Origin: Odoribacter sp. Z80 | Lineage (GTDB): Bacteria; Bacteroidota; Bacteroidia; Bacteroidales; Marinifilaceae | DNA length: 64,000 nt | Direction: 5' to 3' | Assembly: GCF_009935865.1 (NCBI RefSeq) | Contig: NZ_QWEL01000005.1 | Coordinates: 109,150-173,149, forward strand | Shown here: piece after piece, positions 7,662-16,379 of the stretch | Layout of the letters: every line of letters starts with the position of its first letter | Position numbering within the stretch: position 1 is the stretch's first letter | Position numbers and translations under genes: made by a program | Notes under the pieces: generated by a model | Told to the model about the DNA's origin: nothing | The model's database searches: none | What the model saw: only the letters and a program-made list of their open reading frames with translations

Positions 7662-8015
7662 TTATTTCTCTAAAGTGACACTTGTGCACCGGATTTGTCC
7701 TCCCAAAGGAGGGTTCATTTTTGAAATTTTTATTTTAGCATATTGGAGTTGAGGGAAAGTTTCATATAAAGCATTCAGAATGCGTTGGCCTACATTTTCC
7801 AATAAATGGGAGCGTTTCATCATTTCACGGGCGATGATTTCATAAGCCGTTTGGTAGCTGAGGGCGTCCGTGATTTGGTCGGAAGATGCCGGTTTGCTGC
7901 ATTCGTAATGTAAACAAGCATATACTAAAAATTTATTCCCTACTGTTTGTTCTGCTTCGAAACAACCGTGATAGGCAAAAAACTCCATTCCTTCGATTTC
8001 GAGAATACCAGTCAT
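7662..8015 (-). CDS. folB: dihydroneopterin aldolase
   Basis: A 117-residue enzyme of folate biosynthesis that converts 7,8-dihydroneopterin to 6-hydroxymethyl-7,8-dihydropterin and glycolaldehyde. The family signature HGCFEAEQTVGNKF near residues 16-29 contains the conserved His-Gly and Glu. LLENVGQRIL (with Glu73) and the catalytic lysine Lys99 in KISKMNPP are present. Length and order of motifs are typical of FolB. The terminator of the small transcription unit at 8049-8130 lies 34 bp ahead of the start codon and I see no promoter between them, so expression may depend on read-through of that terminator. Confidence 0.93.
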   Translation of the reverse strand: MTGILEIEGMEFFAYHGCFEAEQTVGNKFLVYACLHYECSKPASSDQITDALSYQTAYEIIAREMMKRSHLLENVGQRILNALYETFPQLQYAKIKISKMNPPLGGQIRCTSVTLEK

Positions 8016-8048
8016 TGTTCAGTGATTGATTTTTATTTTTTCAGATTA

Positions 8049-8130
8049 TAAAAAATAAAAGGGTCGTTACCGACCCTTAAACTTACTAACCTAAACCATA
8101 CAAACTTATGAAAAACAATCTTTTTTAAAG
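8049..8130 (-). ncRNA. candidate small RNA or folB leader RNA
   Basis: An approximately 80-nt unit predicted from signals alone: a promoter-like pair on the minus strand (TTTG at 8167-8170, TACATTTG at 8137-8144), an expected start near 8130, and an intrinsic terminator with an 8-bp stem (8059-8066 with 8071-8078, AAGGGTCG and its complement, TTAC loop on the plus strand) followed by TTTTATTTTTTATA on the minus strand. It encodes no plausible peptide. It could be a free small RNA or a leader that ends ahead of folB. I cannot assign it to a named RNA family. Confidence 0.45.
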
Positions 8131-8136
8131 ACGGCA

Positions 8137-8170
8137 CAAATGTAGAGTGAATTTTGATATGTTGACCAAA
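8137..8170 (-). promoter_or_regulatory. putative promoter of the small RNA/leader unit
   Basis: Minus-strand TTTG (8167-8170) and TACATTTG (8137-8144) separated by 22 nt, slightly more than the usual 19-20. The remaining plus-strand sequence from 8171 to the tRNA-Val promoter at 8353 shows nothing else that I can support. Confidence 0.45.
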
Positions 8171-8352
8171 TGGTTTTCTAATAAATGTTAATCCGTCTAT
8201 TAATTATTTGTTAAACGATTGTGCGTTTTTTCAAGGTATAGCCAACGGTTTCTCAATCCTGGAACTTCCGGTGCAGATTATCATTGCATGTCAAAGTTGT
8301 GATGTCTTGTAACGTGATAAATATCTGAAATCTTATATTTTTTTCGAAATAA

Positions 8353-8383
8353 TTTGGCGGAATAAAAAAAATAGCTACTTTTG
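8353..8383 (+). promoter_or_regulatory. promoter of tRNA-Val
   Basis: TTTG (8353-8356), a 19-nt spacer, then TACTTTTG (8376-8383): an excellent match to the Bacteroidota vegetative promoter. The expected start near 8390 is about 18 nt before the tRNA gene. Confidence 0.8.
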
Positions 8384-8407
8384 TACCCGCAATCGATAAG
8401 AGAGCAC

Positions 8408-8482
8408 GGGTTCTTAGCTCAGTTGGTTCAGAGCATCTGGTTTACACCCAGAGGGTCGGGGGTTCGAATCCCTCAGGACCCA
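8408..8482 (+). tRNA. tRNA-Val (TAC)
   Basis: A 75-nt cloverleaf. Acceptor arms GGGTTCT and AGGACCC pair with one G-T wobble, the D arm reads GCTCAGTTGGTTCAGAGC, and the anticodon arm CTGGTTTACACCCAG carries anticodon TAC. The T arm contains GGTTCGAATCC and the discriminator is A. CCA is not encoded. The gene has its own promoter and terminator. Confidence 0.97.
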
Positions 8483-8496
8483 CGAATTCAAGAAGT

Positions 8497-8532
8497 AAAC
8501 TCCTGAAAATAAATGTTTTCAGGAGTTTTTTT
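8497..8532 (+). terminator. intrinsic terminator after tRNA-Val
   Basis: A 13-bp stem (8497-8509 with 8516-8528, core CTCCTGAAAA and complement) with a 6-nt loop, running into a seven-T tract at 8526-8532. It follows the tRNA by 14 bp. Confidence 0.88.
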
Positions 8533-8752
8533 ATTTCCTTCAACTTATTGGAATATTGTAAATTAAAGCAGTAAAACGGGTCGGATCGGTGGACTTTGTT
8601 TGGCTCGTTTTCAATGTAAGATATTCATTCGGGAGAAATTTATTAAAACAAGTTAAATTAAAAAGAAAAACGAGTGTTTTCTGAGTTGATTCCAAAAGTT
8701 TGCTACGCAGTTTTTGTAAATTTGCATTTACTTGTAAAGTATTCCGAAAGTG

Positions 8753-9307
8753 ATGGGAAAGGTGCTATCAGATAACTGTCGTTTGGTAAAAGCCTTGAAA
8801 GCCGGTGATGAAACGGCTTTCAAGGCACTTTATCTGGCTTATAGCATCCCTTTGAGGAGATATGCGAGTACCATCTTACGGGATGAGGAGGCTGCGTACG
8901 AGGTGGTGCAGGATATGTTTGTTGCCGTATGGATGAACCGGAAGAAGTTGGATGAGAGTAAGTCGATCCGGAATTATTTGCTGAGGGCGGTTCATAATAA
9001 TGCTTTGCGTTTGTTAAAATACAATATAGCCAGAAAAGTCCGGGAAGAGAAAATGATGGCAGTATTTTCAGATATTTGTGAGGAAGATGAAGAGGTAACG
9101 GATAGGATCAAGGCATTGCCCGGAGTGCTTGCCCAGTTGCCGGAAAAAAGTCGTAAGGTGTTGATGATGAGTTTTTGGGAGGGGAAAAAGAATGCGGATA
9201 TTGCGAAAGAATTATCCATATCGGTACGGACAGTCGAGACCATATTGTACAAAGTGATAAAGAGACTGCGGGGAGAAATGAAAAAAAGACAGGAATCGGG
9301 TACGTAG
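8753..9307 (+). CDS. ECF-type RNA polymerase sigma factor
   Basis: A 184-residue group IV sigma factor with the usual two domains. Region 2 is visible as AFKALYLAYSIPLRRYAS and the core-binding segment EAAYEVVQDMFVAVW; region 4 as LAQLPEKSRKVLMMSFWEGKKNADIAKELSISVRTVETILYK. A charged linker joins them. The sequence style is that of the Bacteroidota ECF factors paired with FecR anti-sigma factors and TonB transporters, and that is what follows immediately. It should direct transcription of the SusC/SusD operon when released. I chose the ATG at 8753 over the GTG three bases earlier. A TAAATTTG box at 8717-8724 is a possible -7 element. Confidence 0.94.
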   Translation: MGKVLSDNCRLVKALKAGDETAFKALYLAYSIPLRRYASTILRDEEAAYEVVQDMFVAVWMNRKKLDESKSIRNYLLRAVHNNALRLLKYNIARKVREEKMMAVFSDICEEDEEVTDRIKALPGVLAQLPEKSRKVLMMSFWEGKKNADIAKELSISVRTVETILYKVIKRLRGEMKKRQESGT

Positions 9308-9353
9308 TTTTCCGGGTTGGTGTATTTATTATAATGAATAAAGTTTATTCCCT

Positions 9354-10433
9354 ATGAATACGCGTGAGCCTGAATGGCCTGAATATGAAATCGGCGAAGA
9401 TGAAGAGCCTTTATTGAATGAAATTTGGGATAAATTGTCTGAAACTTCTACTCATGAAGCTGTTGACGTGGCGGATTATGAGGATGTGAAAGGGCGTGTC
9501 CTCCGGAAGATGAAAAGACGCCGGATATTGTATTTCTCTGTGGGAAGTGGTGTTGCAGCAGCTATGGCTGGAATTTTCCTTCTTTTTTCCGGGGAGAATA
9601 CAAAACTACAGCCGGAAATTTATGGCCGGTCGCATGCGGAGAAGAAGGGTGTCCGGAATGAAGTGGTGTTAACTTCGGATAATGGAATGCAGACTTGTCT
9701 GGATAGTATGGTGAAAATAGAAAATCATACGGGAAAGGAGGTCGCTTTGTTTATGGCTTCAGGGAAAAAGATTTCTGTTGAAAAGGGAAGGAGGCTGAGG
9801 GTAGAAGTCCCTGCGGGTCGTCAGTTTCAGTTGACTTTGGCGGATGGTAGTGAGGTGTGGTTGAATGCAGGTTCTTCATTGGAATATCCTGCTTCTTTTG
9901 AAGGTGCGGAGGAAAGGCGGGTTCAGTTGGAGGGTGAAGCCTTTTTTGAAGTGAGGCGGGACACCGTTCACCCTTTTTATGTAGAATTCGGAAAAAGAGA
10001 AAGCATCCGGGTATTGGGGACAAGTTTTAATGTAAATGCTTATGCGGATTCGCCTGTTCATACAACAACTTTAGTCAGCGGGAAAATCAAGTATATGGCG
10101 CAGGAAATCCAACGGGAGGTGGTTTTGTGCCCGGACCAGCAGGTATGCCTGGATTGTGAGGCTGGAGGAGTAAACGTCTCGGAGGTAAATGCTGCTCTTT
10201 ATTCTGTCTGGAAAGAGGGATGGATTTGGTTTGAGAATGAGAGGTTGGAAAATCTGGTTCAGAGGCTGGCCCGAAGGTATGGAATAGAAATGTATGTAGC
10301 TGACAGATGTAAAGATTATACTTTTTCCGGTAAAATTCGTTATGAGCGGGGAATGGATTATATTATAAAGTTGGTTACGGAAACAACGGATATTGTTTGT
10401 GAAGTGGAGAATGGGGTGGTCCGTCTAAAATAA
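9354..10433 (+). CDS. FecR family anti-sigma factor (DUF4974)
   Basis: A 359-residue inner-membrane signal transducer. An acidic cytoplasmic N-terminus (residues 1-57) would bind the sigma factor. One membrane helix follows at about 58-78 (YFSVGSGVAAAMAGIFLLF), preceded by a KMKRRR positive cluster. The periplasmic part has the FecR domain at about 140-240 (VPAGRQFQLTLADGSEVWLNAGSSLEYP and FEVRRDTVHPFYVEFG are hallmark stretches) and a C-terminal DUF4974 domain at about 285-357 (WFENERLENLVQRLARRYGIEMY). It lies 46 bp after the sigma factor gene. The expected partner is the STN domain of the SusC protein encoded next. Confidence 0.95.
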   Translation: MNTREPEWPEYEIGEDEEPLLNEIWDKLSETSTHEAVDVADYEDVKGRVLRKMKRRRILYFSVGSGVAAAMAGIFLLFSGENTKLQPEIYGRSHAEKKGVRNEVVLTSDNGMQTCLDSMVKIENHTGKEVALFMASGKKISVEKGRRLRVEVPAGRQFQLTLADGSEVWLNAGSSLEYPASFEGAEERRVQLEGEAFFEVRRDTVHPFYVEFGKRESIRVLGTSFNVNAYADSPVHTTTLVSGKIKYMAQEIQREVVLCPDQQVCLDCEAGGVNVSEVNAALYSVWKEGWIWFENERLENLVQRLARRYGIEMYVADRCKDYTFSGKIRYERGMDYIIKLVTETTDIVCEVENGVVRLK

Positions 10434-10735
10434 ATGGACGTTTTTTTTGGATGGAGGGTTGGTGGGAGTGCAGAACTAAATCTGAGGGGTGGAAAATAAA
10501 ACAGTTTATGTAGGATTTGAGTACGGACGGAGTTGTCCGTTTTAGGAGAATATAAAGTGAAGAGCGTTATTTTTCAGGGGAATACGAGTGTTGTGTTTTG
10601 TAGTTTGTGTTATAAGGACCCCCCTGGAATCCGAGAGCAGGAACATAGAAAATAGTGGAAAAAGACCGTTTGGTGAAAACGAATAATAACAGAGAAAAAT
10701 AACCGAAAAAAAACGTCCCTTTTTGGGAGTTAAAT
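10434..10735 (+). other. 302-bp leader region before susC-like gene
   Basis: Non-coding stretch between the anti-sigma gene and the transporter gene. It should hold the promoter recognised by the ECF factor, but I see no convincing TTTG/TAnnTTTG pair, consistent with an alternative sigma. A purine-rich GGGAG at 10725-10729 precedes the chosen ATG of the transporter. Confidence 0.4.
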
Positions 10736-13700
10736 ATGAATGGAGACAATATGAGAGAAACAGGATTTATAAAAAAATGGCATTTCCCCCGAAAAAGAGG
10801 AGGTCAGGCGAAAACTTGTTTGCTGATGTTATTTCTGGTGTTGTGCCATACGCTTAGGGCATCTTATGCTCAGGCTGTGCTGACCATAAGATTGGAAAAC
10901 CTTACCGTGACAGAGGCTTTGAAAGAGGTGAGTGCAACGACAGGATTTGAATTTTTTTATAATGCAAATCAATTGGCCAAGTGTGGGAAGCGGGTAAATG
11001 CCGATTTTAAAGAAGCGAAGCTTCAGGATGTGCTGGCCGGTATTTTGCTTGAAACCGATTTTACTTTCCGCATAGAGGAGCATACCATTATTATTTTGCC
11101 TCGTCCGGAATCCCGGTCGCAGGTCGGAGAAGTGAAAATGGTGACCCTGAAAGGGGTGGTGCTGGACGAAGAAAAGATGCCTATGACAGGTGTGACGGTT
11201 TATCTGGAAACGGAAACATTGCTTGGCACTACTACCAATGAGAAAGGGGAATATGCCCTTTCGGTACCGGTGGGAGAGTATAATGTTGTCTTTTCTTTTG
11301 TCGGTTATGAGAAATTAGTGAAAAGATTTACCGGAAAAAATGCGGATGATTTTTTCAGGGTATTTATGACACCGGCCCTGGTTCAGATGGAGGATGTTGT
11401 TGTTACCGGTATTTATCAGCGTAAGAAAGAGAGTTTCACAGGTTCGTCCACCACTTTTAAATCGGAGGAATTGAAGGCTGTGGGAACACAGAATGTTTTG
11501 CAGAGTTTAAAAACGTTGGACCCTTCTTTCAGGATTATGGAAAGCAATCAGTTCGGTTCTGACCCTAACCGGTTGCCGGATATTGAAATCCGGGGAAAAA
11601 GCAGTGTGATGGGATTGAAAGAAGAGTATGGGACGGATCCCAATCAGCCTTTATTTATTTTGGATGGGTTTGAGACAACGTTGCAAACGATTATGGACCT
11701 GAATATGAACCGGGTGGCTTCGGTGACTTTGCTGAAAGATGCGGCTTCAACAGCTATTTACGGTTCGAAAGCTGCCAACGGTGTGGTTGTTATTGAAACA
11801 AAGGCTCCGGAAAGGGGCAAATTGCAGCTTTCCTATAAAGGAGATTTTAGTGTGACTGTTGCTGATTTGACGGATTATAATTTGATGAATTCCAGGGAAA
11901 AACTGGAATTTGAAACGCTGGCCGGGGTTTATAAAGACAGGAATTCGGATATTTTTAATCAATATCGTCTGGATAGTTTGCGTAATGCTCGTTTGAAAGG
12001 GATAGAAAAGGGAATAAATACGTATTGGTTGAGTGAGCCTTTGCAAACCGGTTTCACCCACAAGCATAATATTTATGCCGAGGGGGGGGAGGAAAATGTG
12101 CGTTATGGCATCGGATTGAGTTATGGCCGCGTTCAGGGAGTTATGAAGGGGTCGGACCGGCAGACGATTGACGGAAATATTGATCTAATTTACCGGACAG
12201 GAAAATTTCAGTTCAGCAATAAACTTACTTTGAATTATGTGGAGACGAATGATCCGTCGGTTCCTTTTTATGAATATGCCAATGCGAATCCTTATTATAA
12301 GAAATATAATGAAGAAGGTGGAGTAAGTAAATATCTGTATTATTTTCCGGGAGATGGTTACAATATGTCGGAAATGGTATCTAATCCCTTGTGGAATGCT
12401 CACCTGAATAATTACGACAAGGGTGACCAGTTTGGGTTTACCAATAATTTTATTGTGGAATGGTTTGCTACTCAGGATTTGCGTGTACGCGGAAAATTCG
12501 GAATTACCAAATCAAATGCTACTACGAGTAGCCGGCTTTCCCCGCAACATACGGATTTTGATGATATGGAGGTGACGGAGCGGGGACTTTTTTCCCATTC
12601 GTTGAAGAAAAATATGAATTATGAGGGGGATGTGGCTGTTACTTTCGGGCGTTTATTTGCTGAGAAACACATGGTGAATGCGGTGGGTGGCTTTAACTTC
12701 AGTACGACTAAAGGTGTCACCAACGGATATAAAGCGAATGGATTTACGGAAGACCAGTTCGGAGCTCCTTCTTTTGCCAATGGATATCCGGAAGGAGGTA
12801 AGTCGGTTTATGCCGAGAGTCAGAAACGGGCAGCCAGTTTTTACCTGAACGGGGGATATTCTTATGACAATCGTTTTTTACTGGATTTTAATTACCGGAG
12901 TGACGGGGCCTCCATGTTCGGGACGAATAACCGTTTCCGGAATACCTGGTCTGTAGGGATTGGCTGGAATATTCATAATGAGCAGTTTATGCGGCAGTCG
13001 GAATGGTTTCAGATGCTGAAACTCCGGGCTTCTGCCGGTAATCCCGGAAATCAGAATTTTTCAGCTTATCAGGCTTTTTCTACTTATGCATTTAATAACT
13101 GGATGACGAATATTTTCGGCTCCGGATTGATATTGGATAAGTTGGGGAATCAGGATCTGGCCTGGCAGGAAACGATAAATTATAATGTGGGAACGGATAT
13201 TACGATGTGGGGCAACCGGTTGAATATTACTTTCGATTATTACAAAAAGATTACCGATCCGTTGCTTGCTTTTATTACTACTCCAGGGTCTATGGGTGTG
13301 AAGACAGTGGCTATGAATGCCGGACAACAGGAAACAAACGGGTTGGAAGTGACTGTTAAAATTTCTCCGGTGTATCGTCCTGCTGAGCGGATTAATTGGA
13401 ATATCAGCCTGAATGGTACCCATGCCAAGGCAAAGTATGCTAAAATCGGGAATGCTTTCAGTTCGCTGAATGATGAGGGCAAAGCCTCTCTGGCGGGTAC
13501 TACGCGTTACTATGACGGGGGTAGTCCTACGGCCATCTGGGCGGTACGGTCGGCAGGAATTGACCCTGCCACCGGGAAAGAGTTGTTTATTAAAAGGGAT
13601 GGTTCTTATTCGTTTACTTATGATACGGGTGATGAAGTGGTGGTCGGAGATACGGAACCCAAACTGGAAGGTGTTTTGGGTACAACATTTTATTATAAAG

Positions 13701-14116
13701 GTTTGTCTGTGGGATGTTATTTCCGTTATTCCCTCGGCGGACAATTATTCAATGAGGCTCTTTTCCAGAAGGTAGAAAATATTTCGACGGAGGATATCTA
13801 TAATAATCAGGATAAACGGGCTTTGTACAATCGTTGGTCTCCGGAAAACCGGGAAGCTCAGTTTAAAGGAATTTCTATGACACAGACGACGGATAAGTCA
13901 TCACGGTTTGTGATGGACGAAAATGTGATTAGCGGAGAGTCGTTCAATGTGGGTTATGAGTTTACCCAGCCTTTTGTCCGGAAAATGGGGCTGTCGGCTT
14001 TGAATGTACAGGCAAATATGAATGATATTTTCCGTTGTTCGTCGGTGAAAAGCGAACGGGGAATTGATTATCCTTTTGCCCGTACAGTGTCGTTTTCTTT
14101 ATCGGCAACTTTTTAA
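10736..14116 (+). CDS. SusC/RagA family TonB-linked outer membrane protein with STN domain
   Basis: An 1126-residue TonB-dependent transporter. After an extended signal sequence (residues 1-47, hydrophobic core CLLMLFLVLCHTL, ending SYAQA) comes an STN signalling domain (48-122, with ALKEVSATTGFEFFYNANQL), a carboxypeptidase-D-like regulatory domain (about 137-215, VTLKGVVLDEEKMPMTGVTVY), the plug (about 220-355, MEDVVVTGIYQRKKESFTGS, IEIRGKSS and LLKDAASTAIYGSKAANGV) and a large 22-strand barrel ending in aromatic FSLSATF. It should import a ligand captured by the SusD partner using TonB energy, and report occupancy to the FecR protein. ATG 10751 is an alternative start. The ligand is unknown. 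Confidence 0.95.
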   Translation: MNGDNMRETGFIKKWHFPRKRGGQAKTCLLMLFLVLCHTLRASYAQAVLTIRLENLTVTEALKEVSATTGFEFFYNANQLAKCGKRVNADFKEAKLQDVLAGILLETDFTFRIEEHTIIILPRPESRSQVGEVKMVTLKGVVLDEEKMPMTGVTVYLETETLLGTTTNEKGEYALSVPVGEYNVVFSFVGYEKLVKRFTGKNADDFFRVFMTPALVQMEDVVVTGIYQRKKESFTGSSTTFKSEELKAVGTQNVLQSLKTLDPSFRIMESNQFGSDPNRLPDIEIRGKSSVMGLKEEYGTDPNQPLFILDGFETTLQTIMDLNMNRVASVTLLKDAASTAIYGSKAANGVVVIETKAPERGKLQLSYKGDFSVTVADLTDYNLMNSREKLEFETLAGVYKDRNSDIFNQYRLDSLRNARLKGIEKGINTYWLSEPLQTGFTHKHNIYAEGGEENVRYGIGLSYGRVQGVMKGSDRQTIDGNIDLIYRTGKFQFSNKLTLNYVETNDPSVPFYEYANANPYYKKYNEEGGVSKYLYYFPGDGYNMSEMVSNPLWNAHLNNYDKGDQFGFTNNFIVEWFATQDLRVRGKFGITKSNATTSSRLSPQHTDFDDMEVTERGLFSHSLKKNMNYEGDVAVTFGRLFAEKHMVNAVGGFNFSTTKGVTNGYKANGFTEDQFGAPSFANGYPEGGKSVYAESQKRAASFYLNGGYSYDNRFLLDFNYRSDGASMFGTNNRFRNTWSVGIGWNIHNEQFMRQSEWFQMLKLRASAGNPGNQNFSAYQAFSTYAFNNWMTNIFGSGLILDKLGNQDLAWQETINYNVGTDITMWGNRLNITFDYYKKITDPLLAFITTPGSMGVKTVAMNAGQQETNGLEVTVKISPVYRPAERINWNISLNGTHAKAKYAKIGNAFSSLNDEGKASLAGTTRYYDGGSPTAIWAVRSAGIDPATGKELFIKRDGSYSFTYDTGDEVVVGDTEPKLEGVLGTTFYYKGLSVGCYFRYSLGGQLFNEALFQKVENISTEDIYNNQDKRALYNRWSPENREAQFKGISMTQTTDKSSRFVMDENVISGESFNVGYEFTQPFVRKMGLSALNVQANMNDIFRCSSVKSERGIDYPFARTVSFSLSATF

Positions 14117-14128
14117 TGTAATGCTTAT

Positions 14129-15577
14129 ATGAACATGAAGATGAAAATACTGAGTTGGATTTGCTGTTGTTCGCTGTTGTTTGGCGGGTGCAACCATTGG
14201 TTGGACGTGGAACCTTACGACCAGATTTCAGAAAATGAATTGACAAAGTCGCAGGAAGGATTTCAGAAACTGCTCAACGGCATTTATATTGAATTGAATA
14301 AAGAGGAGTTGTATGGCAGCACCTTGACGGTGGAGATGATAGAGATTATGGGGGGGGCGTACGAGATCGGGAGTGATGCTAAGGTGTGGAAGAATTATTC
14401 TGATCTTAAAGACTATACGTATGGCACGGATTATTGGAGGGACAGATTGGATAAGACGTGGGATAAGGCCTATGCCTTGATTCTGAACTGCAATAAGTTG
14501 CTGGCGAATATGGAGAAGAAGAAAAATCTTTTTACCGGAATAAATTATGATATCATCCGGGGTGAGGCTCTGGCTTTACGGGCGATGTTGCATTTTGATA
14601 TGTTCCGTTTGTTTGGTCCTGTTTATTCCCGGGATAAAGAGATGGTTTGTATTCCGTATTATACAGCCGAGACTTTGAATCCGGAGGAGTTATTGCCTGC
14701 TTCGGAGGTTGTGGCAAAGGTTTTGGCTGATTTGAAGGAAGCCCGGCTGTTATTGAAAGAAGATCCGGTAATCACCGGGGGTACGATGATGGACGAGGCT
14801 TCGGACGGAGGGACGAATTTCCTGCGTTACCGGGCTTTGCGGTTGAACTATTATGCTGTCACCGGTCTGCTGGCCAGGGTGGCTTTGTATGCAGGTGAAA
14901 GAGAAAGAGCCTATAGTTATTCGACAGAGGTTATTAAGGCTGCTAATGATGGGATCTTCCCTTTTGTAGACAGAAAATTGGTTATCGGTTCGCCGGATGA
15001 TCCCGACCGCATTTTTTCGTCAGAAATATTGTTTGCTCTTTCGCATACCAGCCGGGGACAATTGTTTCTGAATTATTTTGATCCCAGTCGTACCACTTTT
15101 GTGTTTAAGATGGAGAAAGACTTGATTGATAAACGGATATTCGGAGGAACGGAGTATGGGGGAAATCAGGATGATTACCGTCATATCAATTGGGTAGTGA
15201 GTAATTCCGCCAGTTTTTTTTACAAATATGCAAATATGCAGGAGTCCGGAAAGATTCAGAATACTATGATTCCGATGTTACGCCTGGGCGAGATGTACCT
15301 GATCGCGGCGGAAAGTCAGTCTGCCGACCTGAATGCCGGCATCGGTTGGGTCAATACTCTGCGGAAGAACCGGGGAGTCCGGAATTTGTCCGTGTTGACG
15401 CCGGAACTTTTGCAGTATGAGTATATCCGGGAATTGTACGGGGAAGGGCAATTGTTTTTTATGTATAAGCGGATGTATGCACCGGTCATTTGGTCGGATG
15501 ATGAGAAGAAGAACGTGCAGCCCGGTAATGCTGTTTTTGTCCTGCCGTTACCGGATACGGAGAAGGATAACCGATAA
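14129..15577 (+). CDS. RagB/SusD family nutrient-binding outer membrane lipoprotein
   Basis: A 482-residue surface lipoprotein forming the lid of the SusC-like transporter. The lipobox is FGGC with Cys21, followed by NHWLDVEPYDQISENEL, the typical SusD N-terminus. The TPR-like helical core is seen in GEALALRAMLHFDMFRLFGPVY near the middle, and the SusD C-terminal domain in MLRLGEMYLIAAESQS and YEYIRELYGEGQLFFMYKR. It lies 12 bp after the transporter gene. SusD pairs are best known for glycans, but RagB-like members bind peptides, so the ligand class is open here. Confidence 0.95.
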   Translation: MNMKMKILSWICCCSLLFGGCNHWLDVEPYDQISENELTKSQEGFQKLLNGIYIELNKEELYGSTLTVEMIEIMGGAYEIGSDAKVWKNYSDLKDYTYGTDYWRDRLDKTWDKAYALILNCNKLLANMEKKKNLFTGINYDIIRGEALALRAMLHFDMFRLFGPVYSRDKEMVCIPYYTAETLNPEELLPASEVVAKVLADLKEARLLLKEDPVITGGTMMDEASDGGTNFLRYRALRLNYYAVTGLLARVALYAGERERAYSYSTEVIKAANDGIFPFVDRKLVIGSPDDPDRIFSSEILFALSHTSRGQLFLNYFDPSRTTFVFKMEKDLIDKRIFGGTEYGGNQDDYRHINWVVSNSASFFYKYANMQESGKIQNTMIPMLRLGEMYLIAAESQSADLNAGIGWVNTLRKNRGVRNLSVLTPELLQYEYIRELYGEGQLFFMYKRMYAPVIWSDDEKKNVQPGNAVFVLPLPDTEKDNR

Positions 15578-15596
15578 GAAACCTGGTAATTTTAAG

Positions 15597-16367
15597 ATGA
15601 TGAAACTGAATAAATGGATATGTTTTGGAATGGGGCTGTTAGGAGTGGGATTCATGGGATGTGAAGAGCAGCAACCCGGCAGATTTAATGAAATCAACGG
15701 GATTTATTTTAATAACCGGTTGAGGAATAATACGCTGGTGGATAGTACCAGTCTGACTTTTGTGTATGAGCGTGCCGATACGCTGGATGTACCGGTGGTG
15801 ATTCAATTGTTGGGACGTCCTTCTGAAACGGCCCGTCCGTTGGGAATCCGGGTGAGTTCGGAGGATGCAGTGGAAGGCGTGGATTATGTTTTGAAGACGG
15901 TTGCGGAAATGCCGGCAAATACGACCTCGGTGAATTATATTGTTATGCTGAAGAAAACGCCGGTATTGAAGCAGGAGAGTCGTTCCATCATATTGGAATT
16001 ATATGCCAACGATTATTTTGATTTGCCTTTGCCTTATCTGGTGCAGGCCGGAGCTGATACGACTTCAATATTGCAGTACCGGATTATATTCTCCGATCGC
16101 TTTACTGTGGCTCCGGAAGGGTGGAGGGAGGATTATGGCGGGGCTTTTTCCCAGCAGAAATTTGAATTGATATGCCGGTATTTTGATATGGACCCGGGAC
16201 TTTTTGTGAAGCGGAACGATATTCCGTTTTCCCAATGGGTGTATATGAATTATGAGATAACCTTGTATGTGAAGGAGCAGGTGAAGAAGAAAGAGGCAGG
16301 CGAGTCTTATGATGAAGAGGCTTTTGATAAAGAGACCGGAGAGCCGCTAAAGTTTACTACCGATTAA
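15597..16367 (+). CDS. DUF4843 domain-containing lipoprotein
   Basis: A 256-residue lipoprotein, lipobox FMGC with Cys22 followed by acidic EEQQ, consistent with export to the cell surface in this phylum. The body (FNEINGIYFNNRLRNN, SLTFVYERADTLDVPVVIQLLGRP, GVDYVLKTVAEMPANTTSVNYIVMLKKTP) matches the DUF4843 pattern, a predicted beta-sandwich seen next to SusC/SusD genes. I chose the ATG pair at 15597/15600. The frame is open further upstream but overlaps the SusD gene with no signal peptide there. It is 19 bp downstream of the SusD stop. Likely an accessory binding protein of the transporter complex; the ligand is unknown. Confidence 0.88.
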   Translation: MMKLNKWICFGMGLLGVGFMGCEEQQPGRFNEINGIYFNNRLRNNTLVDSTSLTFVYERADTLDVPVVIQLLGRPSETARPLGIRVSSEDAVEGVDYVLKTVAEMPANTTSVNYIVMLKKTPVLKQESRSIILELYANDYFDLPLPYLVQAGADTTSILQYRIIFSDRFTVAPEGWREDYGGAFSQQKFELICRYFDMDPGLFVKRNDIPFSQWVYMNYEITLYVKEQVKKKEAGESYDEEAFDKETGEPLKFTTD

Positions 16368-16379
16368 ACGAATCAGGTT

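Noticed and set aside
8089..8129. A possible peptide start near 8108 on the plus strand
   Set aside because: The frame encodes only six residues before a stop, and the strand signals here favour a minus-strand RNA.
13061..13744. A 227-codon minus-strand frame within the SusC-like gene
   Set aside because: Lies wholly inside a well-supported transporter gene and shows no recognisable protein features.
15417..15596. Longer N-terminal extension of the DUF4843 lipoprotein overlapping the SusD gene
   Set aside because: The extension is Cys/Arg rich and would bury the signal peptide; the ATG at 15597 gives a proper lipobox.
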